A stretch of 14,582 bases of DNA from Chloroflexi bacterium RBG_16_64_32 (GTDB lineage Bacteria > Chloroflexota > Dehalococcoidia > SM23-28-2 > RBG-16-64-32). Both the position numbers and the translations under genes were made by a program. Shown piece by piece: positions 1 through 6,343 of the stretch. Under the pieces are notes generated by a model, which was given only the letters and a program-made list of their open reading frames with translations, was not told where the DNA came from and ran no database searches. Every line of letters starts with the position of its first letter. Position 1 is the first letter of the stretch. The stretch spans positions 1 through 14,582 of the forward strand of contig MGNZ01000082.1 in the NCBI GenBank assembly GCA_001795235.1. Reading direction: 5' to 3'.

Positions 1-190
1 GCCTACGCCGTCGCCAACGCCGTCGCCCACGCCATCGCCCACGCCCACGCCGTCGCCGACGCCGACGCCTACGCCTTCGCCAACGCCGACGCCAACGCCA
101 ACGCCGTCGCCGACGCCATCGCCCACGCCATCTCCGACACCGACGCCAACGCCGTCGCCGACGCCCACGCCGACGCCCACGCCGACGCCC
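1..190. repeat. Degenerate 6-bp tandem repeat encoding (Pro-Thr/Ser)n
   Basis: The stretch is built from hexamers of the form CCN-ACG or CCN-TCG, with variation almost only at the third base of the Pro codon and at the A/T that switches Thr and Ser. It is coding repeat (frame starting at base 2), not a CRISPR array: there are no spacers, and the unit matches two codons. Such tracts change length by slippage and can be misassembled, so the true length may differ. Confidence 0.85.
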
Positions 191-388
191 ACCGCCGCGA
201 CGGCGGCCGCTCTTAGCGTGGCTGCCACCCCAGCGCCTGGAGCCGTTGCTCTGCCCGCAGGAGGGGCCGGCTATTTTGGTGGGTCCGGGCCTAGCGGTTC
301 GCTTATCCTCATCGTCATCGCTGGGCTGTTCTGCTCCCTGGTCGTAGGTCTCGTCTCTTGGCGGCGCTGGCGGGCAGGGCGCAGGTAA
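2..388 (+). CDS. C-terminal part of a Pro-Thr/Ser-rich, membrane-anchored surface protein (5' end outside window)
   Basis: Partial gene; the frame is open from the left edge and stops with TAA at 386-388, giving 128 visible residues. Residues 1-64 are an almost uninterrupted Pro-Thr/Pro-Ser alternation, the usual extended, probably glycosylated wall- or stalk-spanning linker of exported proteins. An Ala-rich stretch and a Gly-rich segment follow (LPAGG at 84-88), then one hydrophobic helix at about 101-119 (from LILIVIAG to VVGLV) and a basic tail (WRRWRAGRR). Linker, Gly-rich segment, one helix and an Arg tail together indicate an anchored extracellular protein with its functional domain upstream of the window. 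LPAGG resembles a sortase signal, but about 12 residues separate it from the helix, so sortase processing is uncertain. The function of the missing N-terminal part cannot be told. Confidence 0.75.
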   Translation, partial: PTPSPTPSPTPSPTPTPSPTPTPTPSPTPTPTPTPSPTPSPTPSPTPTPTPSPTPTPTPTPTPTAATAAALSVAATPAPGAVALPAGGAGYFGGSGPSGSLILIVIAGLFCSLVVGLVSWRRWRAGRR

Positions 389-433
389 CCGGCGCGAGGT
401 TCGGCCGAGGTCACGCCCGCATCATGAATGAAA

Positions 434-464
434 GACGGCCGGCGATAGTGGTTCGCCGGCCGTC
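434..464. terminator. Perfect 12-bp hairpin between convergent genes, likely bidirectional terminator
   Basis: GACGGCCGGCGA (434-445) is the exact reverse complement of 453-464, with a 7-nt loop. It lies 45 nt after the stop of the plus-strand surface protein and 29 nt beyond the stop of the minus-strand DUF1059 gene. In the minus-strand direction the hairpin is followed by TTTCATTC, a short T-rich run. In the plus direction there is no T tract. Placement between two convergent stops supports a shared terminator. Confidence 0.75.
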
Positions 465-493
465 GAAGCTGCTTGTGTGGTGGAGGTATGGGT

Positions 494-679
494 CTAGACG
501 GGCTCCTTCTCCACGTTGGACTTGATTTGCTCTATTACCTCCGGCGTGACCTCTACGATGCCGTGCTCCTTGGCGTGTTCCTCTGCGTTCTTCATCAGTT
601 CTTCTTCGGTCTCGCCGCGCACCACATGGGGGCAGCCACTCGCCGGATTGACCTTACCGCAGTCGATGATGTAGCCCAT
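494..679 (-). CDS. DUF1059 small protein
   Basis: A 61-residue protein with the DUF1059 layout: a short N-terminal segment with a Cys-Gly pair (DCGKVNPASGCPH, residues 6-18), then a Glu-rich helical part (GETEEELMKNAEEHAKEHGI) and a C-terminal helix around PEVIEQIK. The two cysteines C7 and C16 and the following histidines match the usual positions in this family, whose biochemical role is unknown. The ATG start is supported by GGGAGG 9 nt upstream on the minus strand. It lies 91 nt after the stop of the quinone oxidoreductase gene on the same strand and could be read through from it. A TTGACT sequence at 755-750 may be a separate -35, but no good -10 follows. Full length for the family. Confidence 0.85.
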   Translation of the reverse strand: MGYIIDCGKVNPASGCPHVVRGETEEELMKNAEEHAKEHGIVEVTPEVIEQIKSNVEKEPV

Positions 680-770
680 ACGAGGCGACCTCCCAGATAT
701 TGTTGAGATATACGGTACGTAAAGTAGGGTATCGTCTTTGCGAGGTCGCAGTCAAGCGGGCGGCCGCCAT

Positions 771-1742
771 CTATGGGAGCAGCACCACCTTGCCGAAGTT
801 GCGCCGCTCACGCACGTAGCGGTGCGCGGCGGCCGCCTCGGCCAGGGGGAAGGTGCGGTCAACCACGGTGCGCAGCTTGCCCTGCTGGAACAGACGGAGG
901 ACCTCGTCCATCGCGGGGCCGGCGCCTCCAGCGGCGATCTCCGCTCCCAGGTAGAACCCGGAGATCGATAGGTTCTTAAACATGAGGCTGCGGGGGTCGA
1001 CGGAGTTGGCCTCGCCGGAGGAGTTGCCGACGGTGCTCAGTCGCCCGTAACGGCCCATCGCCGCCACCGATTTGTCGAACACCTCTCCGCCGACCGACTC
1101 CAGGACGACGTCCGCGCCGGCGGCCTCCGTGATGCGGTTCACCTCCTGCACGAAGTCCTTGTCGCGATAGTTGATCGCGTGGTCGGCGCCCAGCTCCACG
1201 CAGCGAGAGCACTTGTCGTCGCTGCCGGCGGTAGTGATGACGCGGGCCCCTGCCAGCTTCGCGACCTGGATAGCGGCAACGCCGACGCCGGAGCCGCCGG
1301 CCTGGATGAGGGCGGTCTCGTTGGCCTGGAGCCGGCATAGCTTGTGGAGGGCGAACCAGGCGGTGAGGAAGACAACGGGGATGGTGCAGCCTTCCTCGAA
1401 GCTCATGCCCTCTGGCATCCTGTACACACCGGCTTGGTGGACGAGCGCCTTTTCGGCGTAGCCGCCGTCGCCCGATTGTGCGATCACGCGATCACCGACG
1501 GCCAGGCCCTCCGCCCCCTCGCTCAGCGCCTCGATGGTGCCGGCGACCTCCCAGCCGGGGGTGAATGGCAGAGCGGTGAGGCCGCCGCCGTAGGTGCCCT
1601 GGCGGCGGGAGAGGTCGCCGCGGTTGATTGAGGCGGCATGGACCTTGACGACGACGCGCCTCGGCGCCGGTTGCGGGTCCGGAGCGTCCTCGTAGCGCAA
1701 TACGCTCTCGTCGCCGTATTCGTGGACGCGGATCGCTTTCAC
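771..1742 (-). CDS. NADPH:quinone oxidoreductase, zeta-crystallin-like (zinc-free MDR family)
   Basis: A 323-residue medium-chain dehydrogenase/reductase. The N-terminal GroES-like substrate domain (about 1-125) starts with the typical KAIRVHEYG and contains AASINRGDLSRRQGTY (36-51) and PGWEVAGTI (62-70). The Rossmann domain has the nucleotide-binding loop AGGSGVGVAAIQVAKLAGA (148-166), then GADHAINYRDKDF and DVVLESVGG. The C-terminus ends in the typical FGKVVLLP. The structural- and catalytic-zinc cysteines of alcohol dehydrogenases are absent, which puts it with quinone/enone reductases that use NADPH in the cytosol; the real substrate is unknown. I chose the GTG at 1742 because the family N-terminus begins there and AAAGGAG stands 6 nt before it. 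The frame stays open upstream, but that extension looks non-coding. Confidence 0.88.
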   Translation of the reverse strand: MKAIRVHEYGDESVLRYEDAPDPQPAPRRVVVKVHAASINRGDLSRRQGTYGGGLTALPFTPGWEVAGTIEALSEGAEGLAVGDRVIAQSGDGGYAEKALVHQAGVYRMPEGMSFEEGCTIPVVFLTAWFALHKLCRLQANETALIQAGGSGVGVAAIQVAKLAGARVITTAGSDDKCSRCVELGADHAINYRDKDFVQEVNRITEAAGADVVLESVGGEVFDKSVAAMGRYGRLSTVGNSSGEANSVDPRSLMFKNLSISGFYLGAEIAAGGAGPAMDEVLRLFQQGKLRTVVDRTFPLAEAAAAHRYVRERRNFGKVVLLP

Positions 1743-1809
1743 GAGGAGCTCCTTTCCGCCGGAGGCGATCGCGCCTCCGACGCACCGGTATTCTGTTGGC
1801 GTAGGGCCA

Positions 1810-1838
1810 ATAATAGGATGCGGCTCGGCGGCGGACAA
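1810..1838 (-). promoter_or_regulatory. Candidate sigma70-type promoter for the quinone oxidoreductase gene
   Basis: Read on the minus strand, TTGTCC (1838-1833) is followed after 17 bp by TATTAT (1815-1810). These match the -35 and -10 consensus at 4/6 and 5/6 positions. Transcription would start near 1803, about 60 nt before the GTG start. Sequence match only. Confidence 0.45.
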
Positions 1839-1857
1839 GGGTGGGTAGGGGCAGTCG

Positions 1858-1863
1858 TATAAT
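1858..1863 (+). promoter_or_regulatory. Candidate -10 element (TATAAT) upstream of amrS
   Basis: A perfect TATAAT on the plus strand, 152 nt before the amrS start. No -35 box stands at normal spacing; the nearest match (CGGACA at 1832-1837) is 20 bp away. If used, it would place both palindromic repeats in the amrS leader and make the intergenic region a divergent promoter region. Confidence 0.3.
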
Positions 1864-1892
1864 GGAGGAGGCTGCTGAAATACCCTTCTGGT

Positions 1893-1925
1893 CCGTTCAT
1901 GGTTCGACGGGCTCACCACGAACGG
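1893..1925. repeat. Palindromic intergenic repeat, copy 1 (TTCGAC core)
   Basis: The arms CCGTTCATGG (1893-1902) and CCACGAACGG (1916-1925) pair at 9 of 10 positions around the core TTCGACGGGCTCA. The core resembles that of the second copy (TTCGACAAGCTCA). From general knowledge, palindromes with a TTCGAC-n-AGCTCAGG core are common dispersed intergenic repeats in GC-rich environmental bacteria. Only these two copies are in the window. Confidence 0.6.
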
Positions 1926-1943
1926 AGACATATGAGCACCCAA

Positions 1944-1991
1944 ATCCGCCCGCCCTTCGACAAGCTCAGGGCAGGCTCAGGGCGAGCGGAT
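1944..1991. repeat. Palindromic intergenic repeat, copy 2 (TTCGACAAGCTCAGG core)
   Basis: The arms 1944-1955 (ATCCGCCCGCCC) and 1980-1991 (GGGCGAGCGGAT) pair at 11 of 12 positions. The interior carries TTCGACAAGCTCAGG plus a partial duplication of GCTCAGGGC (1964-1972 and 1975-1983). It lies 18 bp downstream of copy 1 and 23 bp before the amrS start, so it would be transcribed in the amrS leader. Confidence 0.65.
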
Positions 1992-2014
1992 CGTGCCAGC
2001 GGTAAGGTGGAGCG

Positions 2015-3097
2015 ATGCCGAAGCTAGCCGGGAAGGCGATACCCCTGTCGGAGCGGCTCGATGGCCTCACCAAGGAAGGTGAGCTGCACGAGCGGCTGGA
2101 AGGAAACAAGGTGCGCTGCTACGCCTGCGGTCATCGCTGCCTGATCCTGGACGGGCAGCGGGGTGTCTGCCAGGTGCGGTTCAATCGCGGCGGCGCCCTG
2201 ATGGTGCCGCACAGCTACGTGGGCGCGCTTCAGTGCGATCCGACGGAGAAGAAGCCGCTGTTCCACGTGCTTCCGGGCTCGCGGGCCCTGACGTTCGGAA
2301 TGCTGGGCTGCGACTATCACTGCTCGTACTGCCAGAACTGGCTCACCTCCCAGGCGCTGCGCGACCCGGCGGCCGGGCTTGCGCCGGAGGAGATCTCCGC
2401 TGATGGCCTGGCGACCATGGCGGAGCAGCTGGACGCGAAGGTGGTCGCCAGCTCGTACAACGAGCCCCTAATCACGAGCGAGTGGGCTTTGGACGTGTTT
2501 AAGCTGACGAAACCGCGCGGTCTGGTCACCGCCTACGTCTCCAACGGCAACGCCACGCGGGAAGTGCTTGAGTACCTGCGGCCGTGGCTGGACTGCTACA
2601 AGATAGACTTGAAGTCGATGTCGGACAGGAGCTACCGGCGCCTCGGAGGCAAGCTGGAGAGCGTCTTGGAGACCGTACGCATGGTGCGCCGGATGGGCTT
2701 CTGGATGGAGATAGTCACTCTTCTCGTGCCCGGCTTCAACGCTTCCGACGAAGAGGTACGGGAGGCGGCGCGATTCCTGGCGGGGGTTTCGCCTGACGTG
2801 CCCTGGCACGTAACGGCGTTCCACAAGGACTACCGGATGACGGACCCGGAGAACACAGGGACCCGCGCGCTGCTGCGAGCGGCGGAGATCGGCCGCGAGG
2901 AGGGGTTGCGGTTCGTCTACTGCGGCAACCTGCCGGGCCAGGTCGGCGACAACGAGAACACCCTCTGCCCCAACTGCGGGAAGCCGCTCGTCCGGCGCTA
3001 CGGCTACAAAATCCTGGAGTACGCACTGACCGCCGAGGGTGCCTGCCCGGACTGCGGGACGGCCATCCCCGGCATCTGGTCCGTCCCCGTCGCCTGA
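2015..3097 (+). CDS. amrS: Radical SAM enzyme of the AmmeMemoRadiSam type
   Basis: A 360-residue radical SAM protein of the COG1180 / AmrS type. The N-terminus has a Cys cluster (C35, C38, C42, C52: CYACGHRC then GVCQVR) typical of AmrS. The [4Fe-4S]-SAM motif CDYHCSYCQNW gives C99, C103 and C106. Further family segments are SSYNEPLI (146-153), YVSNGNA (174-180), CYKIDLKSM (194-202) and WHVTAFHKDYRM (264-275). The C-terminus has a zinc-ribbon-like pair of CxxC motifs (C318/C321 and C344/C347). The family co-occurs with Memo and AMMECR1 domain proteins, and its exact reaction is not settled. Neither partner gene is next to it here. ATG 2015 follows AAGGTGG closely. A role as a glycyl-radical activase is less likely because of the AmrS N-terminal cysteines and the lack of a glycyl-radical enzyme nearby. 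Confidence 0.88.
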   Translation: MPKLAGKAIPLSERLDGLTKEGELHERLEGNKVRCYACGHRCLILDGQRGVCQVRFNRGGALMVPHSYVGALQCDPTEKKPLFHVLPGSRALTFGMLGCDYHCSYCQNWLTSQALRDPAAGLAPEEISADGLATMAEQLDAKVVASSYNEPLITSEWALDVFKLTKPRGLVTAYVSNGNATREVLEYLRPWLDCYKIDLKSMSDRSYRRLGGKLESVLETVRMVRRMGFWMEIVTLLVPGFNASDEEVREAARFLAGVSPDVPWHVTAFHKDYRMTDPENTGTRALLRAAEIGREEGLRFVYCGNLPGQVGDNENTLCPNCGKPLVRRYGYKILEYALTAEGACPDCGTAIPGIWSVPVA

Positions 3098-3145
3098 GAC
3101 GACCACGGGCGCATGCGCTCGCGCATGTCGGCCGGGCACGACGTA

Positions 3146-3175
3146 TAGATTTCGCCTGCGGGAGCGTCCTATACT
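3146..3175 (+). promoter_or_regulatory. Possible promoter of the korAB-DUF2267 operon
   Basis: TATACT (3170-3175) matches the -10 consensus at 5/6 positions. The best -35 candidate, TAGATT at 3146-3151 with an 18-bp spacer, is weak. It lies in the 135-bp gap after amrS, about 58 nt before the korA start. Transcription could instead continue from amrS. Confidence 0.3.
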
Positions 3176-3232
3176 GGAGCTGGCGGTCCGGTCTGGCGGG
3201 CTCTCGTTCGGGCAGGAGAGGAGGTACGAGCG

Positions 3233-5008
3233 ATGGCGAGTGTCGTGACCAACGACATGAGCATCGTAATTGGAGGAGACGCGGGGCAGGGGGTGGAGTC
3301 AAGCGGGGCGGGGTTCTGCTTATCGTTCGCCCGAGCCGGGTTGCACGTGTTCGGGATGCAGGACTACCACTCGCGCATCCGCGGTGGACACAACTTCTAT
3401 CAGATCCGGCTTTCAGAAAAGCCACGACTTTCCCATAGCAATCCCGTCCACCTGCTGATCGCCCTGACGCCGGAGACGGTGCGGCTACACCTGGACCAGC
3501 TGGCCGAGGGGGCGGCGGGGGTTCTTCCGGAAAGGTTTGAGATTGATCCGGCGCCGCTGGAGAAACGGGGCGTGCGCGTGGACACCCTCCCTTTGATCCG
3601 CATGGCGGAGGAGCACGGTAACCGCGTGATGGCCAACACGGCCGCTCTGGGCGCCGCGGCGGGGATCACTGAGTTCCCGCTTCAGTTCATGGAGAGTGTC
3701 ATCCGCGATAACTTCGCGGCCAAGGGTCAGCAGACGGTGGATACCAACCTGAAGGTGGCCGAGGCCGCCTATGGCCTGGCGAGAGATCGCTACGGCGCCG
3801 ACTTCCCTTACAAGCTGGTGCCCGTGGATGGGGCACCCCGCCGGATGCTGATGAACGGGAATCAGGCGCTGGCCATGGGTGCGCTGGCCGGAGGCTGCCG
3901 GTTCGTCTCCGCCTATCCCATGACCCCGGCGACCTCCATCTTCGAGTGGTTGTCGGGGCTTCCCCGCGAGTACGGAGTGGTGACAAAGCACGCTGAGGAC
4001 GAGATAGCAGCAGCCGATATGGCGATCGGTGCTTCATTCGTCGGGGCGAGGGGGATGACCGCTACCTCAGGCGGCGGGTTCTGTCTTATGGTGGAGGCGC
4101 TGGGCCTCGCGGCCATGACCGAGGTGCCAATGGTAATCATGCTGGCACAGCGAGGGGGCCCGAGCAACGGACTGCCCACTCGCACGGAGCAGAGTGACCT
4201 GCTTTTCGCTATCAACGCCTCGCACGGCGAATCCCCCCGCATCGTGACCGCTCCAGGCACCGTGGAGGAGTGTTTCGAAGCGGGCTGGCGGGCCTTCAAC
4301 CTCGCCGAGAAGTACCAGTGTCCGGTCGTAGTGATGACCGATTCGTTTCTCGCGTCCACGCTGCGCACGCTGGATATGGACGCCATCGACTTCTCAAGCG
4401 TGAGTATCGACCGGGGTTCAACACTGACCCCTCAGGAGCTGGACGGGCTCACGAACGGCTACAAGCGTTTCGAGTTCACGGAGACGGGAATCTCGCCGCG
4501 GGCGCTGCCCGGGCAACATCCCGCCGCCGCCTTCTCCGCTGCCAGCGACGAGCACGACGAGGAGGGGCATTTCCTGGAAGAGATCGAGGGCCGCCGTCGC
4601 ATGATGCAGAAGCGAATGCGCAAGCTGCGGGAGGCGGAGAGGGAGATGCGACCGCCCAAGCGGTATGGGCCGCCGGAGGCGGAAACCACGCTCGTATGCT
4701 GGGGCTCCTCGTTTGGGCCGTGTAAGGAGGCCGCTGACGAGATCAACGACGCCGGCGGTAGCGCCAACGTTCTCCAGTTCGGGGATCTGTGGCCTCTGCC
4801 GGAAGAGGTTACCGCCGCGGCGCTGAGCGAGTGCAGGCGCACGGTGACGGTCGAGCAGAACTACACGTCCCAGCTGGCCAAACTGCTGCGGATGACGACA
4901 GGGATCAAGGTGGACGGAACGTTGAACAAGTACGATGGCCGGCCCTTCGCGCCGGAGGAGATCGTCGCCGGGCTGGGCAAGGAGGTGGTCAGTGGTTACG
5001 CGGCTTGA
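3233..5008 (+). CDS. korA: 2-oxoacid:ferredoxin oxidoreductase, fused gamma-alpha subunit
   Basis: A 591-residue subunit with the gamma domain fused in front of alpha. Gamma spans about 9-195, with GGDAGQGVESSG at 14-25 and DYHSRIRGGHNFYQIR at 44-59. Alpha begins near 205, with NGNQALAMGALAGG and YPMTP (228-232), the counterpart of the YPITP loop that binds the 2-oxoacid. TEQSDLLFA (318-326) follows, then a charged helical segment (about 438-472) and the C-terminal domain (from 480). With KorB it would oxidatively decarboxylate a 2-oxoacid (2-oxoglutarate or pyruvate) to acyl-CoA and reduce ferredoxin in the cytosol, or run in reverse. The substrate cannot be fixed from sequence. ATG 3233 has AGAGGAGG 8 nt upstream. 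No separate ferredoxin-type delta subunit is encoded nearby, as in the two-subunit archaeal-type enzymes. Confidence 0.9.
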   Translation: MASVVTNDMSIVIGGDAGQGVESSGAGFCLSFARAGLHVFGMQDYHSRIRGGHNFYQIRLSEKPRLSHSNPVHLLIALTPETVRLHLDQLAEGAAGVLPERFEIDPAPLEKRGVRVDTLPLIRMAEEHGNRVMANTAALGAAAGITEFPLQFMESVIRDNFAAKGQQTVDTNLKVAEAAYGLARDRYGADFPYKLVPVDGAPRRMLMNGNQALAMGALAGGCRFVSAYPMTPATSIFEWLSGLPREYGVVTKHAEDEIAAADMAIGASFVGARGMTATSGGGFCLMVEALGLAAMTEVPMVIMLAQRGGPSNGLPTRTEQSDLLFAINASHGESPRIVTAPGTVEECFEAGWRAFNLAEKYQCPVVVMTDSFLASTLRTLDMDAIDFSSVSIDRGSTLTPQELDGLTNGYKRFEFTETGISPRALPGQHPAAAFSAASDEHDEEGHFLEEIEGRRRMMQKRMRKLREAEREMRPPKRYGPPEAETTLVCWGSSFGPCKEAADEINDAGGSANVLQFGDLWPLPEEVTAAALSECRRTVTVEQNYTSQLAKLLRMTTGIKVDGTLNKYDGRPFAPEEIVAGLGKEVVSGYAA

Positions 5009-5879
5009 CCCCAAGCTGTTCGACGCGACGACAGACATCACGTGGTGCGCGGGCTGCGGCGACTTCGCCATCCTGAAGGCGCTGAAGCTGGCCCTTGCGG
5101 ATCTGGGCATCGAGCCGTACCAGGCGCTGGTGGTGTCCGGCATTGGCTGCGGCAGCAAGCTTCCGGACTACATGAACGTCAACGCCTACCTGACCAATCA
5201 CGGCAGACCTTTACCCATCGCGACGGCAGCCAAGCTCGCCAACCCGGACCTCCACGTTATCGTCACCAACGGAGACGGTGACAGCTATGGGATCGGCGGC
5301 AACCACTTCGTGCAGTCGTGCCGCCGGAACCCGAACCTCACGCACATCGTGGAGAACAACCAGATCTACGGGCTGACCAAGGGCCAGTACTCGCCAACGA
5401 GCGACAAGGGGTTTGTCACCACCACGTCCCCGGACGGCGCCATCGAGCTGGCTTTCAACCCGCTGTCGGTCGCTCTAGGCGCCGGCGCTACCTTCATCTC
5501 CCGCGCTTTCGCGGGAGAGCCTAAGCATATGGCCGGGCTGATCGCCCAGGGGATCCAGCATCGAGGCTACGCCCTGATCGACGTCCTCCAGCCGTGCGTC
5601 ACCTTCAACCGGACCAACACTTATGACTGGTACCGCAAACGGGTGTATCACCTGGAGGACGAGGATTACGACCCCTCCGACCGGAAGGCGGCTTGGGAGA
5701 AGGCGCACGAATGGGAGGAGCGCATACCACTGGGCGTTCTCTACCGGGTGGAGGGGGCGCCCGCTTATGAGGACCAAGTGAAGGCACTGGAGGGGGGTTC
5801 GCCGCTGAGCCGTTTGGACGATCTGGTGAAAGATCCGCGCCCGCAGCAGTACGAACGGCTCAAGGAGCGGTTCACGTAA
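4992..5879 (+). CDS. korB: 2-oxoacid:ferredoxin oxidoreductase, TPP-binding beta subunit
   Basis: A 295-residue beta subunit. WCAGCGDFAI (18-27) opens the TPP domain, and GDGDSYGIGGNHF (94-106) with ENNQIYGLTKGQYSP (121-135) is the TPP/Mg2+-binding motif. C19, C22, C53 and C202 have nearly the spacing of the four ligands of the single [4Fe-4S] cluster in crystallised two-subunit archaeal enzymes (CxxC, then about 31 and about 150 residues), so the cluster is probably present. The start is GTG 4992, which overlaps korA by 17 nt; AAGGAGG ends 6 nt before it inside korA, and the family N-terminus begins there. The longer frame from 4935 would put an Arg-rich extension made from korA sequence in front. 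Its overlap with korA implies translational coupling and equal amounts of both subunits. Confidence 0.92.
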   Translation: MVTRLDPKLFDATTDITWCAGCGDFAILKALKLALADLGIEPYQALVVSGIGCGSKLPDYMNVNAYLTNHGRPLPIATAAKLANPDLHVIVTNGDGDSYGIGGNHFVQSCRRNPNLTHIVENNQIYGLTKGQYSPTSDKGFVTTTSPDGAIELAFNPLSVALGAGATFISRAFAGEPKHMAGLIAQGIQHRGYALIDVLQPCVTFNRTNTYDWYRKRVYHLEDEDYDPSDRKAAWEKAHEWEERIPLGVLYRVEGAPAYEDQVKALEGGSPLSRLDDLVKDPRPQQYERLKERFT

Positions 5880-6343
5880 TGCCGCAGATGGGGGGGCAGA
5901 AGGAAGGCGCACTGGACTACGGCCAGTTCTTGAGTGAGGTTCAGGCGAACGGCAGCTTTACCAGCCGAGAAGAGACAGAGGGTGCGGTGGCCAGCGTCCT
6001 GATGGCGATGGCGGAGGTCCTCCCGCGTGAACAATTGCAAGCGCTGGCGACGCGGCTGCCGCCGGAGGCGATGGTGTTCCTGCGCCGCTCGGGCTCGGAG
6101 CCTGACCCGCTGTTTGATAGCCACCTTTTCTTAGGCTGGGTGGTGTCCAGCGTGGACGCCACCTGCGGACGTGACGAGACGACGGGCGGGCTGGACATGA
6201 CGGCATCCTACTCGGGGCCAGAGGCGATTCGCCGTGCCCAGTGCGTGTTCTCCGCGCTGAAGAAGCGTATTGAGCCGGACCATCAGCAGGTGCTGGCTGA
6301 CCTCTTGCCGGAAGACGTGAACGGCTGGTTCCTGAACGCCTAG
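5879..6343 (+). CDS. DUF2267 family protein
   Basis: A 154-residue soluble, probably all-helical protein. It shows the internal duplication typical of DUF2267: the first unit (about 12-70) runs from LDYGQFLSEVQ to ATRLPPEAMVFL, and the second (about 81-152) from SHLFLGWVVSSV to LADLLPEDVNGWF. Each unit ends with L(x)LP(P)E before a hydrophobic residue. No enzymatic function is established for the family. Its start overlaps the korB stop by one base (TAATG), so it is almost certainly co-translated with the oxidoreductase, which suggests an accessory or regulatory role; that is inference. Its 3' end overlaps the convergent zinc-finger gene by 4 nt, and no terminator is visible between them. Confidence 0.75.
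   Translation: MPQMGGQKEGALDYGQFLSEVQANGSFTSREETEGAVASVLMAMAEVLPREQLQALATRLPPEAMVFLRRSGSEPDPLFDSHLFLGWVVSSVDATCGRDETTGGLDMTASYSGPEAIRRAQCVFSALKKRIEPDHQQVLADLLPEDVNGWFLNA

Noticed and set aside
1..190. CRISPR-like or satellite array
   Set aside because: The unit is 6 bp, without spacers, and codes for Pro-Thr/Ser in the frame that ends at 388.
1743..1943. 67-residue N-terminal extension of the quinone oxidoreductase (start at 1943)
   Set aside because: It is unlike the family, runs through a palindromic repeat and a promoter-like region, and the GTG at 1742 has a good ribosome-binding site.
3112..3127. Hairpin CATGCG-CTCG-CGCATG after amrS as a terminator
   Set aside because: Only 6 bp, no T run, and it lies close to the possible korA promoter; transcription may well run through. 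Not strong enough to call.
2468..3139. Long open frame on the minus strand opposite amrS
   Set aside because: Shadow of a GC-rich coding gene; the encoded protein is Arg/Pro/Val-rich without any domain pattern, while amrS on the plus strand is clear.
4935..4991. Longer KorB start inside korA
   Set aside because: The added residues are an Arg/Ser-rich shadow of korA; GTG 4992 with AAGGAGG fits the family N-terminus.
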